Below are positions 50,110 to 59,590 of a DNA stretch of 64,000 bases, piece after piece. The DNA is from Pseudomonas citronellolis (GTDB lineage Bacteria; Pseudomonadota; Gammaproteobacteria; Pseudomonadales; Pseudomonadaceae). How positions within the stretch are numbered: position 1 is the stretch's first letter; each line of letters opens with the position of its first letter. A program made the translations under genes and the position numbers. The DNA is taken from assembly GCF_900112375.1 (NCBI RefSeq), contig NZ_FOLS01000035.1:22414-86413 (forward strand), given 5' to 3'. The notes beneath the pieces are model-generated. The model saw only the letters and a list, made by a program, of their open reading frames with translations. It ran no database searches and was not told where the DNA came from.

Positions 50110-51102
50110 TTACAGATAGTGTTTTATCAATAATGCAGCCAGGTTCGCAGCATTCAGTCCCAGGCCTTTTCGCACATTATCAGACGCAATCCACAAATTG
50201 AGGTTGCAAGGGCCAGCGGCACCCTGACGCACCCGCCCGACCTGGATGGCATCCTGGCCCAGGGCATCGCCGATCACCGTCGGGTAATCGTCCTCGACCA
50301 GTTCGATGCCCTCGGCCGCCTCCAGAGCGGCTCGCACTTCCGACAAATCTATCGGCACGGCGCTGCGCAAGTTGAGGTTCAGGGCGTCGCCGAAGAACAC
50401 CGGGGCCAGCAGGCAGTCCGCCTGCACCCTGCCCTGCAGCTGCGGCAGCAGTTCGTTCAGCTCGGCGTTCAGGCGCCGCTCGATGGCGCTGTAGCCCGAG
50501 GCGTCGGCCGCACCGACCAGGCCCAGCAGGTTGAAGGCGTACTGGCGATCGACGAGGCGCGGCTCCACCGGGCGCGCGTTGAGCAGCTCGGCGGTCTGCC
50601 GGGCCAGCTCCTGCACGCCTTCGCGGCCCAGTTGCGAGGCGGACAGGCAGGCGGTCAGCGACAGTTCCTGCAGTTCGACGCAATCGCCCAGGGCGGCGAC
50701 CACTTCGGCCACCTCGGCAGCCGGGGCGCAGGGTACGCGCAGCAGCGCCGGGAAGCTGAGCTCGTCCAGGCGCGCCGGGTTCAGCGCCGTCAGTACCAGG
50801 GCGCCTTCCACGCTGCCGCTCAGGTCGATCACCGTGCAACCCTGGGCCAGGGCGCGCGCGGCGTGCTCGCCGGCGACCTCGGCCGAGGTGGCGAACAGCG
50901 CCAGCTTCACCTGGGTGAAGGAGAAACCGTCCAGCTCGCGCACCCGCAGATTGCGGCCGCGGAAGGGCACGCTCTTGCCGGCGGACTCGCCGCTGGCCAG
51001 CAGGTGCAGCTCGGCCACGGGGCAGTCCAGCTCTTCCAGCAACTCGACCAGCGCTTCGCCAACCAGACCGGTGGCCCCTACTACAGCAACGTCGACGGAC
51101 AT
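50110..51102 (-). CDS. usg: USG-1-type aspartate-semialdehyde dehydrogenase homologue
   Basis: 330 residues. The N-terminal Rossmann start VDVAVVGATGLVGEALVELL and overall length match aspartate-semialdehyde dehydrogenase, but the family's catalytic N-C-S/T motif is not seen; the corresponding area reads ALLRVPCAPAAEVAEVVAAL. Such USG-1 proteins lie next to asd in Pseudomonas and are thought not to be the main Asd. The start at 51102 (MSVDV) has GGGA upstream; ATG at 51114 is an alternative. A real asd lies 1.5 kb upstream on the same strand. Confidence 0.82.
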   Translation of the reverse strand: MSVDVAVVGATGLVGEALVELLEELDCPVAELHLLASGESAGKSVPFRGRNLRVRELDGFSFTQVKLALFATSAEVAGEHAARALAQGCTVIDLSGSVEGALVLTALNPARLDELSFPALLRVPCAPAAEVAEVVAALGDCVELQELSLTACLSASQLGREGVQELARQTAELLNARPVEPRLVDRQYAFNLLGLVGAADASGYSAIERRLNAELNELLPQLQGRVQADCLLAPVFFGDALNLNLRSAVPIDLSEVRAALEAAEGIELVEDDYPTVIGDALGQDAIQVGRVRQGAAGPCNLNLWIASDNVRKGLGLNAANLAALLIKHYL

Positions 51103-51206
51103 CGAAAATCCCATGGGCTAGAAGGAAACAAGACGCAGCACTTTACTGCCCCCTTCCCCGCCCAGGCAATCGCGCCCGTGCCCGTCGATCGCCGTTCGCC
51201 TTCCCC

Positions 51207-52367
51207 CTATCGGGCGACTTCCTGCGCGGCGGCCGGCGTCGCCTGCGGCGTTGGGCTGCCTACCACGGCGACCGGCGGCTCGGCCGGAGCGCCCGCGGCC
51301 TGTTGCCGCGACTGCGCCGCCAGGCGCGCCACCAGGGTGGCGATCTGCGCGTCCTTGAGTTCGATCAGCTTGTTCAGCTTGTCCAGCTGGCTCTGCAGGT
51401 CGCCGATCCGGCTGGTCAGCTCCTCGCCCTGGCGGCGCGCGCTGTCCAGGTCTTCCTGCAGCAGCGCCAGGCGTTCCGCGGCGGCCTTCGCCTGGGGTTG
51501 CTTCGAGGCCTGCCCGGACTGCAGGCGCAGTTGGTCACGCACCTCCGCCACGGCAGGCGCGGCACCGGGCGCCGCCTTGCGGGTGGCGTCCAGTGCGCGG
51601 GGGCGTTCGCGCCAGCGGGCTTCCTGGGCCTGGAAGTGGGTCACCGCCTCGGCATGCCCCTGGGCACGGACCTGGTTGGCGTCGGGCAGGCGCAGCACGG
51701 CGCCGACCCGCGGCAGGTTGGCGTTGCCGTCGATGAAGGCCTGCGGGTTCAGCGCCTGGATCGCCCGCATGGTCTGCATCACCGAGGCATCCCCGGCCGG
51801 CCGGTGGCGGGAGGCGATGGCCCACAGGGTGTCGCCGGCGGCGATGCGGTGGCTGCCCGAGGGCGCCGGCGCAGCGACGCCCGGCGCCATCACCGGCGCC
51901 GCGATGGCCGTCGACGGCGCGGCGGAAACGACCGGCGCGCTGGGCGCCTGGGCGACGGCCTGGTAGTTCGGCGGATCGAGCAGCAGGGTGTATTCGCGCA
52001 TGGCCCGCCCTTGCGGCCAGGCCACCTGCAGGACGAAATTGACGTAGGGCTCGCGCACCGGGCCGCTGGATTGCACGCGGATCACCCCGCGGCCGTTGCG
52101 CCCGACCTCCGGGGTGAAGCGCAACCCGGAAAGGAAGACGTAGTTGGGCTCCATGCCCAGCCGCTCGGCCTCCTGCTGCGGCACCAGGCTGACCTTGAGG
52201 TCCTCGGCACCGAGATCGCCCATGCCGCGCAGCTCGATCCGCGCATCCAGCGTCTGACCCAGCGCGGCCTGCGAAGCGATATCCCCCAGTTCCAGCGCGC
52301 TGGCGCGTGCCGGCAGGAAAGCGGCCGCGACGGCGGCGGCCAGAAATACGTGCGCGAAGCGGAACAT
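51207..52367 (-). CDS. Short FimV-like periplasmic protein (fimV paralogue)
   Basis: 386 residues. Same order as the N-terminal part of FimV: signal peptide (about 1-24), FimV N-domain (LELGDIASQAALGQTLDARI, YTLLLDPPNYQAV), a LysM-like part (HRIAAGDTLWAIASRHRPAG) and the coiled coil (LQSQLDKL ... KLIELKDAQ). It ends after an Ala/Pro tail, with no membrane helix and no acidic/TPR tail. It is a duplicate of the fimV N-terminus, not a frameshifted fimV. The ATG at 52367 has AGGGGA upstream. It lies between asd and usg. Role unknown; peptidoglycan binding at the pole or septum is inferred. Confidence 0.75.
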   Translation of the reverse strand: MFRFAHVFLAAAVAAAFLPARASALELGDIASQAALGQTLDARIELRGMGDLGAEDLKVSLVPQQEAERLGMEPNYVFLSGLRFTPEVGRNGRGVIRVQSSGPVREPYVNFVLQVAWPQGRAMREYTLLLDPPNYQAVAQAPSAPVVSAAPSTAIAAPVMAPGVAAPAPSGSHRIAAGDTLWAIASRHRPAGDASVMQTMRAIQALNPQAFIDGNANLPRVGAVLRLPDANQVRAQGHAEAVTHFQAQEARWRERPRALDATRKAAPGAAPAVAEVRDQLRLQSGQASKQPQAKAAAERLALLQEDLDSARRQGEELTSRIGDLQSQLDKLNKLIELKDAQIATLVARLAAQSRQQAAGAPAEPPVAVVGSPTPQATPAAAQEVAR

Positions 52368-52552
52368 CCCCATCCCCTGCTGTCGATGACTCCCCCGGCG
52401 GCCCCAACCCACCGGCCGGCCCGAACGGGCCGGGCAGCGAGGATAATCACAGGGCGCCGGGCGCCAGCCCGCGCTCCGTCACAGAAAACGACGCCGGTGC
52501 CGGCGACTTCGCCGTTCTGTCGAGTGATCGACTTTTTCCGCCTGTACAAAGC

Positions 52553-52579
52553 AAGACGCCGGCACAGGGCCGGCGTCTT
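52553..52579 (-). terminator. Terminator of asd
   Basis: Perfect 11-bp stem AAGACGCCGGC (52553-52563) with GCCGGCGTCTT (52569-52579), loop ACAGG, 14 bp beyond the asd stop; GCTTTG follows on the minus strand. Confidence 0.75.
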
Positions 52580-52593
52580 CGAGGAGGCTGCGA

Positions 52594-53706
52594 TCAGCGC
52601 TCCAGCAGGATGCGCAGCATGCGCCGCAGCGGCTCGGCCGCGCCCCACAGCAGCTGGTCGCCGACGGTGAAGGCGCCGAGGTACTGCGAGCCCATGTTGA
52701 GCTTGCGCAGGCGGCCGACCGGCACGCTCAGGGTGCCGGTGACGGCGGCCGGGGTCAGCTCGCGCATGCTGGCTTCACGCTGGTTGGGGATCAGCTTGAC
52801 CCAGGGGTTGTGCTGGCTGATCAGGCCTTCGATGTCGGTCAGCGGCACGTCCTTGTTCAGCTTGATGGTCAGCGCCTGGCTGTGGCAGCGCATGGCGCCG
52901 ATGCGCACGCAGATGCCATCCACCGGGATCGGGTTCTTGAAGCGGCCGAGGATCTTGTTGGTCTCGGCCTGGCCCTTCCACTCCTCGCGGCTCTGGCCGT
53001 TGGGCAGTTCCTTGTCGATCCAGGGGATCAGGCTGCCGGCCAGGGGCGCGCCGAAGTGCTCGGTGGGCAGGGCTTCGCTGCGGATGGCCTCGGCGACCTT
53101 GCGGTCGATGTCGAGGATGGCGCTGGCCGGGTTGGCCAGGTCGTCGGCCACCGCGGCGTTGATCGCGCCCATCTGCTTGATCAGTTCGCGCATGTTCTGC
53201 GCGCCGGCGCCGGAGGCGGCCTGGTAGGTCATGGCGCTCATCCACTCCACCAGGCCGGCTTCGAACAGGCCGCCCAGGGCCATCAGCATCAGGCTGACGG
53301 TGCAGTTGCCGCCAATGTAGTTCTTGGCGCCGGCGTCCAGCGACTGGTCGATCACGCGGCGGTTCACCGGGTCGAGGACGATCACCGCGTCGTCCTGCAT
53401 GCGCAGGCTGGAGGCGGCGTCGATCCAGTAGCCCTGCCAGCCGGCTTCACGCAGCTTGGGGAAGACTTCGTTGGTGTAGTCGCCGCCCTGGCAGGTCAGG
53501 ATGACGTCGAGGCTCTTGAGTTCCTCGATGCTGTAGGCGTCCTTGAGGGTGGCGATGTCCTTGCCGATGGACGGACCTTCGCCACCGACGTTGGAGGTGG
53601 TGAAGAACACCGGCTCGATCAGGTCGAAGTCCCGCTCTTCCAGCATCCGCTGCATGAGCACCGAACCCACCATGCCACGCCAACCGATCAGACCTACACG
53701 CTTCAT
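52594..53706 (-). CDS. asd: Aspartate-semialdehyde dehydrogenase
   Basis: 370 residues, typical for the gram-negative enzyme. NADP-binding start [20 protein letters not shown], catalytic Cys in [17 protein letters not shown], and His in [18 protein letters not shown]. It makes aspartate semialdehyde for lysine, methionine, threonine and diaminopimelate. The start (MKRVGL) is set by comparison with the family; longer in-frame extension into the intergenic region is rejected. It follows leuB after 83 bp. Confidence 0.97.
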   Translation of the reverse strand: MKRVGLIGWRGMVGSVLMQRMLEERDFDLIEPVFFTTSNVGGEGPSIGKDIATLKDAYSIEELKSLDVILTCQGGDYTNEVFPKLREAGWQGYWIDAASSLRMQDDAVIVLDPVNRRVIDQSLDAGAKNYIGGNCTVSLMLMALGGLFEAGLVEWMSAMTYQAASGAGAQNMRELIKQMGAINAAVADDLANPASAILDIDRKVAEAIRSEALPTEHFGAPLAGSLIPWIDKELPNGQSREEWKGQAETNKILGRFKNPIPVDGICVRIGAMRCHSQALTIKLNKDVPLTDIEGLISQHNPWVKLIPNQREASMRELTPAAVTGTLSVPVGRLRKLNMGSQYLGAFTVGDQLLWGAAEPLRRMLRILLER

Positions 53707-53789
53707 CGCTACTACACCTTCGAATAAGTAGTGGACCGCCGCCCCTGCCCGCTCTGTGCGGGTGCCCAGGGGCGGGCGAACCGGAGAGA

Positions 53790-54872
<1,083 letters not shown>

Positions 54873-54891
54873 CAATTTTTCCTTCGGAAAG

Positions 54892-54960
54892 AGGCTATAG
54901 GCTGCAGGCCACAGGCTTCAGGCTTTTTCCTGCCGCCTGTAGCCTGCCGCCCGCAGCCGT
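54892..54960. repeat. GCAGGCT/AGCCTGC low-complexity palindromic tract
   Basis: Tract of near-repeats (AGGCTATAGGCTGCAGGCCA, then GCCTGTAGCCTGCCGCCCGC) that can fold on itself, in the gap between the methyltransferase and leuB. The same type of sequence lies at 57962-58044. Confidence 0.7.
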
Positions 54961-54963
54961 CGT

Positions 54964-55728
54964 TTATTTGCTCGCCCAGAGCACCAGCACGTCGGTGCTG
55001 AAGGAACCCTCGGCGTCGATCTCGAAATACTCGCGCACCTCAATGCCCACGGAAAGCTGCAGGGCGCGGATGGCCTGGCGCATCACCTCCGGCGTGCGCA
55101 TGCGCTCGACCCAGGAGGTGAATTCCAGGCGCAGGCGTTGGCGGCTGCACGCGGTGACAGCCAGGCCCGCCTCGCCGACCAGCCGCGCCCACTCGGACGG
55201 CGAATAGTCGCGCACGTGGCTGGTGTCGCGCAGCACTTCCACCGCTTGCAGGTGGGTGTCCAGCAGCGGCAGCCCGGGGGCCGCCACGTCGATGAAGCAG
55301 GCCACGCCGCCCGGCTTCAGCACCCGGCGCACTTCGCGCAGGGCCTGGCCGACGTCGCGCCAGTGGTGCGCCGAGTAGCGGCTGAAGACGAAGTCGAACT
55401 CGCCGTCCTCGAACGGCAGGCGCTCGGCCACGCCCTGGCGCGTGCGGATGTTGTCCAGGCCACGCTCGGCGGCGGCCGAGGCCACCACGACGAGCATCTG
55501 CTCGGAGAGGTCGTAGGCCACCACTTCGCCGGCCAGCGGCGCGACATGGAAGCTGACGTGCCCCGCTCCGCAACCCAGGTCCAGCACGCGGGCGCCGCTG
55601 CTCGCCGACAGTCGCTCGCGCAACTGGGCGAACTCTTCGCCCTGGGCATGCACGGCGCTGTTCAGGTAAGCGTTGGCCTGGGCGCCGAACTGGCGCTCGA
55701 CCACGGCTTCGTGGCGACTCTGGGTCAT
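54964..55728 (-). CDS. Class I SAM-dependent methyltransferase
   Basis: 254 residues. SAM site ARVLDLGCGAGHVSFHVAPL, acidic strand EVVAYDLSEQML and motif II/III area FDFVFSRYSAHHWRDVGQAL, LKPGGVACFIDVAAP. UbiE/Methyltransf_11 type. It lies between leuD and leuB, where P. aeruginosa also carries an extra gene, so it is an old insertion in the leu operon. Substrate unknown; a leucine link is not implied by the sequence. Confidence 0.85.
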   Translation of the reverse strand: MTQSRHEAVVERQFGAQANAYLNSAVHAQGEEFAQLRERLSASSGARVLDLGCGAGHVSFHVAPLAGEVVAYDLSEQMLVVVASAAAERGLDNIRTRQGVAERLPFEDGEFDFVFSRYSAHHWRDVGQALREVRRVLKPGGVACFIDVAAPGLPLLDTHLQAVEVLRDTSHVRDYSPSEWARLVGEAGLAVTACSRQRLRLEFTSWVERMRTPEVMRQAIRALQLSVGIEVREYFEIDAEGSFSTDVLVLWASK

Positions 55729-55762
55729 GACTTTCTCCTCGCGGGGTGATGATGCGACGCCG

Positions 55763-56407
55763 TCAGGCGTCGCGGAACAACCAGGGCTGGCGCTGCCTGT
55801 AGCCGGCCTCGAAGTCGCGGATGGCGTCCGCGTCCTGCAGCGTCAGGCCGATGTCGTCCAGGCCGTTGAGCAGGCAGTGCTTGCGGAAGGCGTCCACTTC
55901 GAAGTGGTACTGCTTGCCGTCCGGGCGGGTCACGGTCTGCGCGGCGAGGTCGACGGTCAGTTGGTAGCCCTCGGTGGCCTCGCACTGCTGGAAGAGTTCG
56001 TCGACTTCCTCATCCTTCAGGATGATCGGCAGCAGGCCGTTCTTGAAGCTGTTGTTGAAGAAGATGTCGGCGAAGCTCGGCGCGATGACCGTACGGAAGC
56101 CGTACTCGTCCAGGGCCCAGGGCGCGTGCTCGCGGGAGGAGCCGCAGCCGAAGTTCTCGCGGGCCAGGAGCACGCTGGCGCCCTGGTAGCGCGGGAAGTT
56201 CAGCACGAAGTCCTGGTTGATCGGGCGCTTGGAGTTGTCCTGGTTCGGCTGGCCGACGTCCAGGTAGCGCCACTCGTCGAACAGGTTGGGGCCGAAGCCG
56301 GTGCGCTTGATCGACTTGAGGAATTGCTTGGGAATGATCTGGTCGGTGTCGACGTTGGCGCGATCGAGCGGCGCGACGAGACCGGTGTGCTGGGTAAAGG
56401 CTTTCAT
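55763..56407 (-). CDS. leuD: 3-isopropylmalate dehydratase small subunit
   Basis: 214 residues. Swivel domain with [20 protein letters not shown] and the substrate loop [19 protein letters not shown]. It partners LeuC, encoded 11 bp upstream. The full-length start [14 protein letters not shown] matches the family. Confidence 0.97.
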   Translation of the reverse strand: MKAFTQHTGLVAPLDRANVDTDQIIPKQFLKSIKRTGFGPNLFDEWRYLDVGQPNQDNSKRPINQDFVLNFPRYQGASVLLARENFGCGSSREHAPWALDEYGFRTVIAPSFADIFFNNSFKNGLLPIILKDEEVDELFQQCEATEGYQLTVDLAAQTVTRPDGKQYHFEVDAFRKHCLLNGLDDIGLTLQDADAIRDFEAGYRQRQPWLFRDA

Positions 56408-56418
56408 GTTCGGTCTCC

Positions 56419-57846
56419 TCAGGCCTGCATCAATTCACGGACGTCGATGAAGCGGCCGGTCACCGCGGCGGCGGCGGCCATGGCCGGGCTCACCAGGTGG
56501 GTGCGGCCACCGGCGCCCTGGCGGCCCTCGAAGTTGCGGTTGGAGGTGGACGCGCAGTGCTCGCCGCTCTCCAGGCGGTCCGGGTTCATCGCCAGGCACA
56601 TGGAGCAGCCCGGTTCACGCCACTCGAAGCCGGCCTCAATGAAAATCTTGTCCAGCCCTTCCTGCTCGGCCTGCGCCTTGACCAGGCCCGAGCCCGGCAC
56701 CACCAGCGCCTGCTTGACGCTGGAGGCGACCTTGCGGCCCTTGGCCACGGCGGCGGCGGCGCGCAGGTCTTCGATCCGCGAGTTGGTGCAGGAGCCGATG
56801 AACACGCGGTCCAGCTGGATGTCGGTGATCGCCTGGTTGGCGTTCAGGCCCATGTACTTGAGGGCGCGGACGATGGAGTCGCGCTTGACCGGGTCGGCCT
56901 CGACGGCCGGGTCCGGCACGTTCTGGTCGACGGCCAGGACCATCTCCGGCGAGGTGCCCCAGCTGACCTGCGGCTTGATGTCCTCGGCGCGCAGCTCGAC
57001 GATGGTGTCGAAGTGGGCGTCTTCATCGGAAACCAGGTCGCTCCAGGCTTCCACGGCCTTGGCCCAGTCAGCGCCCTGCGGGGCGAACGGGCGGCCCTTG
57101 ACGTACTCGATGGTCTTCTCGTCGCAGGCCACCATGCCCACGCGGGCGCCGGCCTCGATGGACATGTTGCAGATGGTCATGCGGCCTTCCATGGACAGGT
57201 CGCGGATGGCGCTGCCGGCGAACTCCAGGGCATGGCCGTTGCCGCCGGCGGTACCGATCTTGCCGATCACCGCGAGGACGATGTCCTTGGCGGTCACGCC
57301 GAAGGGCAGCTTGCCCTCCACGCGCACCTGCATGTTCTTCATCTTCTTGGCCACCAGGCACTGGGTGGCGAGCACGTGCTCGACCTCGGAGGTGCCGATG
57401 CCGTGGGCCAGCGCGCCGAAGGCGCCGTGGGTGGAGGTGTGCGAGTCGCCGCAGACCACGGTCATGCCCGGCAGGGTCGCGCCCTGCTCCGGGCCGACCA
57501 CGTGGACGATGCCCTGGCGCACGTCGTTCATCTTGAATTCGAGGATGCCGAAGTCGTCGCAGTTCTCGTCCAGGGTCTTGACCTGGATGCGCGAGACTTC
57601 GTCGGCGATGGCTTCGAGGCCACCCTTGCGCTCGGCCTGGGTGGTCGGCACGTTGTGGTCCGGGGTGGCGATGTTGGCGTCGATGCGCCACGGCTTGCGG
57701 CCGGCCAGGCGCAGGCCTTCGAAGGCTTGCGGCGAGGTCACTTCGTGGAGGATGTGGCGGTCGATGTAGATCAGCGACGAGCCATCATCGCGGCGCTTCA
57801 CCTCGTGCAGTTCCCAGAGTTTGTCGTAGAGCGTCTTGCCGGCCAT
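56419..57846 (-). CDS. leuC: 3-isopropylmalate dehydratase large subunit
   Basis: 475 residues, aconitase family. The 4Fe-4S Cys are in [14 protein letters not shown] and [15 protein letters not shown]. Active-site region [21 protein letters not shown]. First gene of leuC-leuD-(methyltransferase)-leuB. The SD GAGGAATC precedes ATG. Divergent from a LysR-type regulator. Confidence 0.97.
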   Translation of the reverse strand: MAGKTLYDKLWELHEVKRRDDGSSLIYIDRHILHEVTSPQAFEGLRLAGRKPWRIDANIATPDHNVPTTQAERKGGLEAIADEVSRIQVKTLDENCDDFGILEFKMNDVRQGIVHVVGPEQGATLPGMTVVCGDSHTSTHGAFGALAHGIGTSEVEHVLATQCLVAKKMKNMQVRVEGKLPFGVTAKDIVLAVIGKIGTAGGNGHALEFAGSAIRDLSMEGRMTICNMSIEAGARVGMVACDEKTIEYVKGRPFAPQGADWAKAVEAWSDLVSDEDAHFDTIVELRAEDIKPQVSWGTSPEMVLAVDQNVPDPAVEADPVKRDSIVRALKYMGLNANQAITDIQLDRVFIGSCTNSRIEDLRAAAAVAKGRKVASSVKQALVVPGSGLVKAQAEQEGLDKIFIEAGFEWREPGCSMCLAMNPDRLESGEHCASTSNRNFEGRQGAGGRTHLVSPAMAAAAAVTGRFIDVRELMQA

Positions 57847-57896
57847 CAGAGATTCCTCATCAGCGTATTTCTATGCCCCTTGGGCTTGTGGGGATG

Positions 57897-57925
57897 ATGC
57901 TATGGTCTGTCGACGAATAACTCAA
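57897..57925 (-). promoter_or_regulatory. Sigma-70 promoter of leuC
   Basis: Minus-strand TTGAGT (57920-57925), 17-bp spacer, TAGCAT (57897-57902). About 45 bp of leader would precede leuC. Confidence 0.65.
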
Positions 57926-57942
57926 ATTCATATTTTTTATTC
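57915..57942. promoter_or_regulatory. Candidate LysR-type operator between leuC and the regulator
   Basis: Inverted GAATAA (57915-57920) and TTATTC (57937-57942) within an AT-rich patch that overlaps the leuC -35. AT-rich dyads at this place are typical of LysR-type binding sites; the spacing is longer than the usual T-N11-A core. Confidence 0.4.
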
Positions 57943-57961
57943 AAAGGATTCCCAAGAGGAA

Positions 57962-58044
57962 TGCTACAGGCTATAAGCTGCAGGCTGCAGGCAAGAGCGC
58001 CCCGACCGCCCTTCGCCTGCCGCCTGTAGCCTGCCGCCTGGAGC
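57962..58044. repeat. GCAGGCT/AGCCTGC low-complexity palindromic tract
   Basis: TGCTACAGGCTATAAGCTGC through GCCTGCCGCCTGTAGCCTGC, the same type as at 54892-54960. It runs up to 8 bp before the LysR start, in the 5' leader of that gene. Confidence 0.7.
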
Positions 58045-58051
58045 CCCCTCG

Positions 58052-58945
58052 ATGGACCTGACCAGCCTCAACACCTTCCTCGCCATCGCCGAGTCCGGCA
58101 GCTTTTCCGAGGCCGGCGAGCGCCTGCACCTGACCCAGCCGGCGGTGAGCAAGCGCATCGCCGCCCTGGAAAGCCAGCTCGGCGTGCGCCTGTTCGACCG
58201 CGTCGGCCGCGAAGTGAGCCTGACCGAGGCCGGCCGCGCCCTGCTGCCGCGGGCCTACCAGATCCTCAATGTGCTGGACGACACACGCCGCGCGCTGACC
58301 AACCTCAGCGGCGAGGTCAGCGGCCGCCTGGTCCTCGCCACCAGCCACCACATCGGCCTGCACCGCCTGCCGACGCTGCTGCGCGCCTTCACCCGGGCGC
58401 ACCCGCAGGTGGCGCTGGACATCCAGTTCTGTGACTCGGAAGTGGCCTACGAGGAAATCCTCCACGGCCGCGCCGAACTGGCGGTCATCACCCTGGCCCC
58501 GGAAACCGCCGAGCCGGTGCGCGCGGTGCCGGTGTGGGACGACCCGCTGGACTTCGTCGCCGCCCCCGAGCACCCGCTGGCCATGCAGGGCCCGGTGTTC
58601 CTCGCCGACGTGGCGCGGCACCCGGCGGTGTTCCCCGGCGGCAACACCTTCACCCACCACATCGTGCGGCGCATGTTCGAGGCCGAGGGGCTGACGCCGA
58701 ACATCGGCATGAGCACCAACTATATGGAGACCATCAAGATGATGGTCTCCATCGGCCTGGCCTGGAGCGTGCTGCCGCGCACCATGCTCGACGAGACGGT
58801 GGTGCGCCTGCCGCTGCAGGACATCCAGCTCAGCCGCCAGCTGGGCTACATCCTGCACACCGAGCGCACCCTGTCCAATGCCGCGCGGGCCTTCATGGCC
58901 CTGCTCGACGCCCAGGCGGTGGCGCCCATGGCCTGCGTGGTCTGA
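58052..58945 (+). CDS. LysR-family transcriptional regulator
   Basis: 297 residues. N-terminal winged helix-turn-helix (LNTFLAIAESGSFSEAGERL, LTQPAVSKRIAALESQLGVR) and a two-lobed effector domain (SGRLVLATSHHIGLHRLPTL). It is divergent from leuC in this and other Pseudomonas; control of leuC by it is plausible but not shown. It ends at a bidirectional terminator shared with ibpA. Confidence 0.92.
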   Translation: MDLTSLNTFLAIAESGSFSEAGERLHLTQPAVSKRIAALESQLGVRLFDRVGREVSLTEAGRALLPRAYQILNVLDDTRRALTNLSGEVSGRLVLATSHHIGLHRLPTLLRAFTRAHPQVALDIQFCDSEVAYEEILHGRAELAVITLAPETAEPVRAVPVWDDPLDFVAAPEHPLAMQGPVFLADVARHPAVFPGGNTFTHHIVRRMFEAEGLTPNIGMSTNYMETIKMMVSIGLAWSVLPRTMLDETVVRLPLQDIQLSRQLGYILHTERTLSNAARAFMALLDAQAVAPMACVV

Positions 58946-58958
58946 ACCGGCGGAAAAG

Positions 58959-58984
58959 AAAAAGGCGCCTTTCGGCGCCTTTTT
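58959..58984. terminator. Bidirectional terminator between the LysR gene and ibpA
   Basis: A5-GGCGCC-TTTC-GGCGCC-T5 (58959-58984): a perfect stem with A- and T-runs on both sides, between the convergent LysR and ibpA genes. Confidence 0.92.
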
Positions 58985-58997
58985 CATGGCTGGGTCA

Positions 58998-59444
58998 TCA
59001 ACCCTCCAGCGCCGGGCGCTGGCCGTTGATGGCGATCCGCTTGGGCTTGGCCTCTTCCGGAACGATGCGCACCAGTTCGATGCTCAGCAGGCCGTTCTTC
59101 AGCGATGCGCCGCGGACCTCGATGTGGTCGGCGAGGCGGAAGGACAGCTTGAAGGCGCGCTGGGCGATGCCCTGGTGCAGGTAGGTGACGTCGCTGGCAG
59201 CCTTCTCGCGCTTGCCTCCGCTGACGGTCAGCACATCGCGCTCCACTTGCAGCTCCAGGTCTTCCTCCTGCAGGCCGGCGGCGGCGACGACGATGCGGTA
59301 CTGGTCGTCACCGTGCTTCTCGACGTTGTAGGGCGGGTAGGAACTGCCGTTCTCGCTGCGCAACGCCGATTCGAAGAGGTCGTTGAAACGATCGAAGCCG
59401 ATCGACTGGCGGAACAGCGGGGCAAGAGAAAGTACGTTGCTCAT
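58998..59444 (-). CDS. ibpA: Small heat-shock protein IbpA (Hsp20)
   Basis: 148 residues, alpha-crystallin domain from about residue 35 to 125 (YPPYNVEKHGDDQYRIVVAA, LTVSGGKREK, AQRAFKLSFRLADHIEVRGA), ending GLLSIELVRIVPEEAKPKRI. Binds unfolding proteins and passes them to DnaK/ClpB. Its leader has a sigma-32 promoter and a ROSE-like thermometer (see those entries), so expression is heat-controlled at both levels. Confidence 0.95.
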   Translation of the reverse strand: MSNVLSLAPLFRQSIGFDRFNDLFESALRSENGSSYPPYNVEKHGDDQYRIVVAAAGLQEEDLELQVERDVLTVSGGKREKAASDVTYLHQGIAQRAFKLSFRLADHIEVRGASLKNGLLSIELVRIVPEEAKPKRIAINGQRPALEG

Positions 59445-59451
59445 GGCGAAT

Positions 59452-59470
59452 CTCCTGAATAATTCAGCAA
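59452..59470 (-). ncRNA. ROSE-like RNA thermometer hairpin of ibpA
   Basis: On the mRNA, TTGCTGAA (59463-59470), loop, then TTCAGGAG. The Shine-Dalgarno AGGAG (52-56 of this hundred, i.e. 59452-59456) pairs with UUGCU (59466-59470), which includes the unusual G-G opposition that marks ROSE-element thermometers. CTGAA/TTCAG closes the stem. Pseudomonas ibpA is a known carrier of such an element. Confidence 0.8.
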
Positions 59471-59538
59471 GGTCATTGGTGGAGCCTGTCAGCAGGACTC
59501 CGGAAGCGGGACCCGGTTTCGGCCTCCCGCACGGATAC

Positions 59539-59566
59539 AGATAGGGTCGCCTCGCAGCCTTTCAAG
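59539..59566 (-). promoter_or_regulatory. Sigma-32 heat-shock promoter of ibpA
   Basis: Minus-strand CTTGAAA (59560-59566), 13-bp spacer, CCCTATCT (59539-59546). The consensus is CTTGAAA-N11-16-CCCCATNT, so the -35 is perfect and the -10 has one mismatch. It gives a leader of about 85 bases. Confidence 0.88.
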
Positions 59567-59590
59567 CCCACTCTTCGAAGGAACAGCCAC

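Noticed and set aside
51207..52367. fimV split by a frameshift
   Set aside because: The complete 938-residue fimV is present at 47125-49941; the short gene has its own signal peptide, start site and stop.
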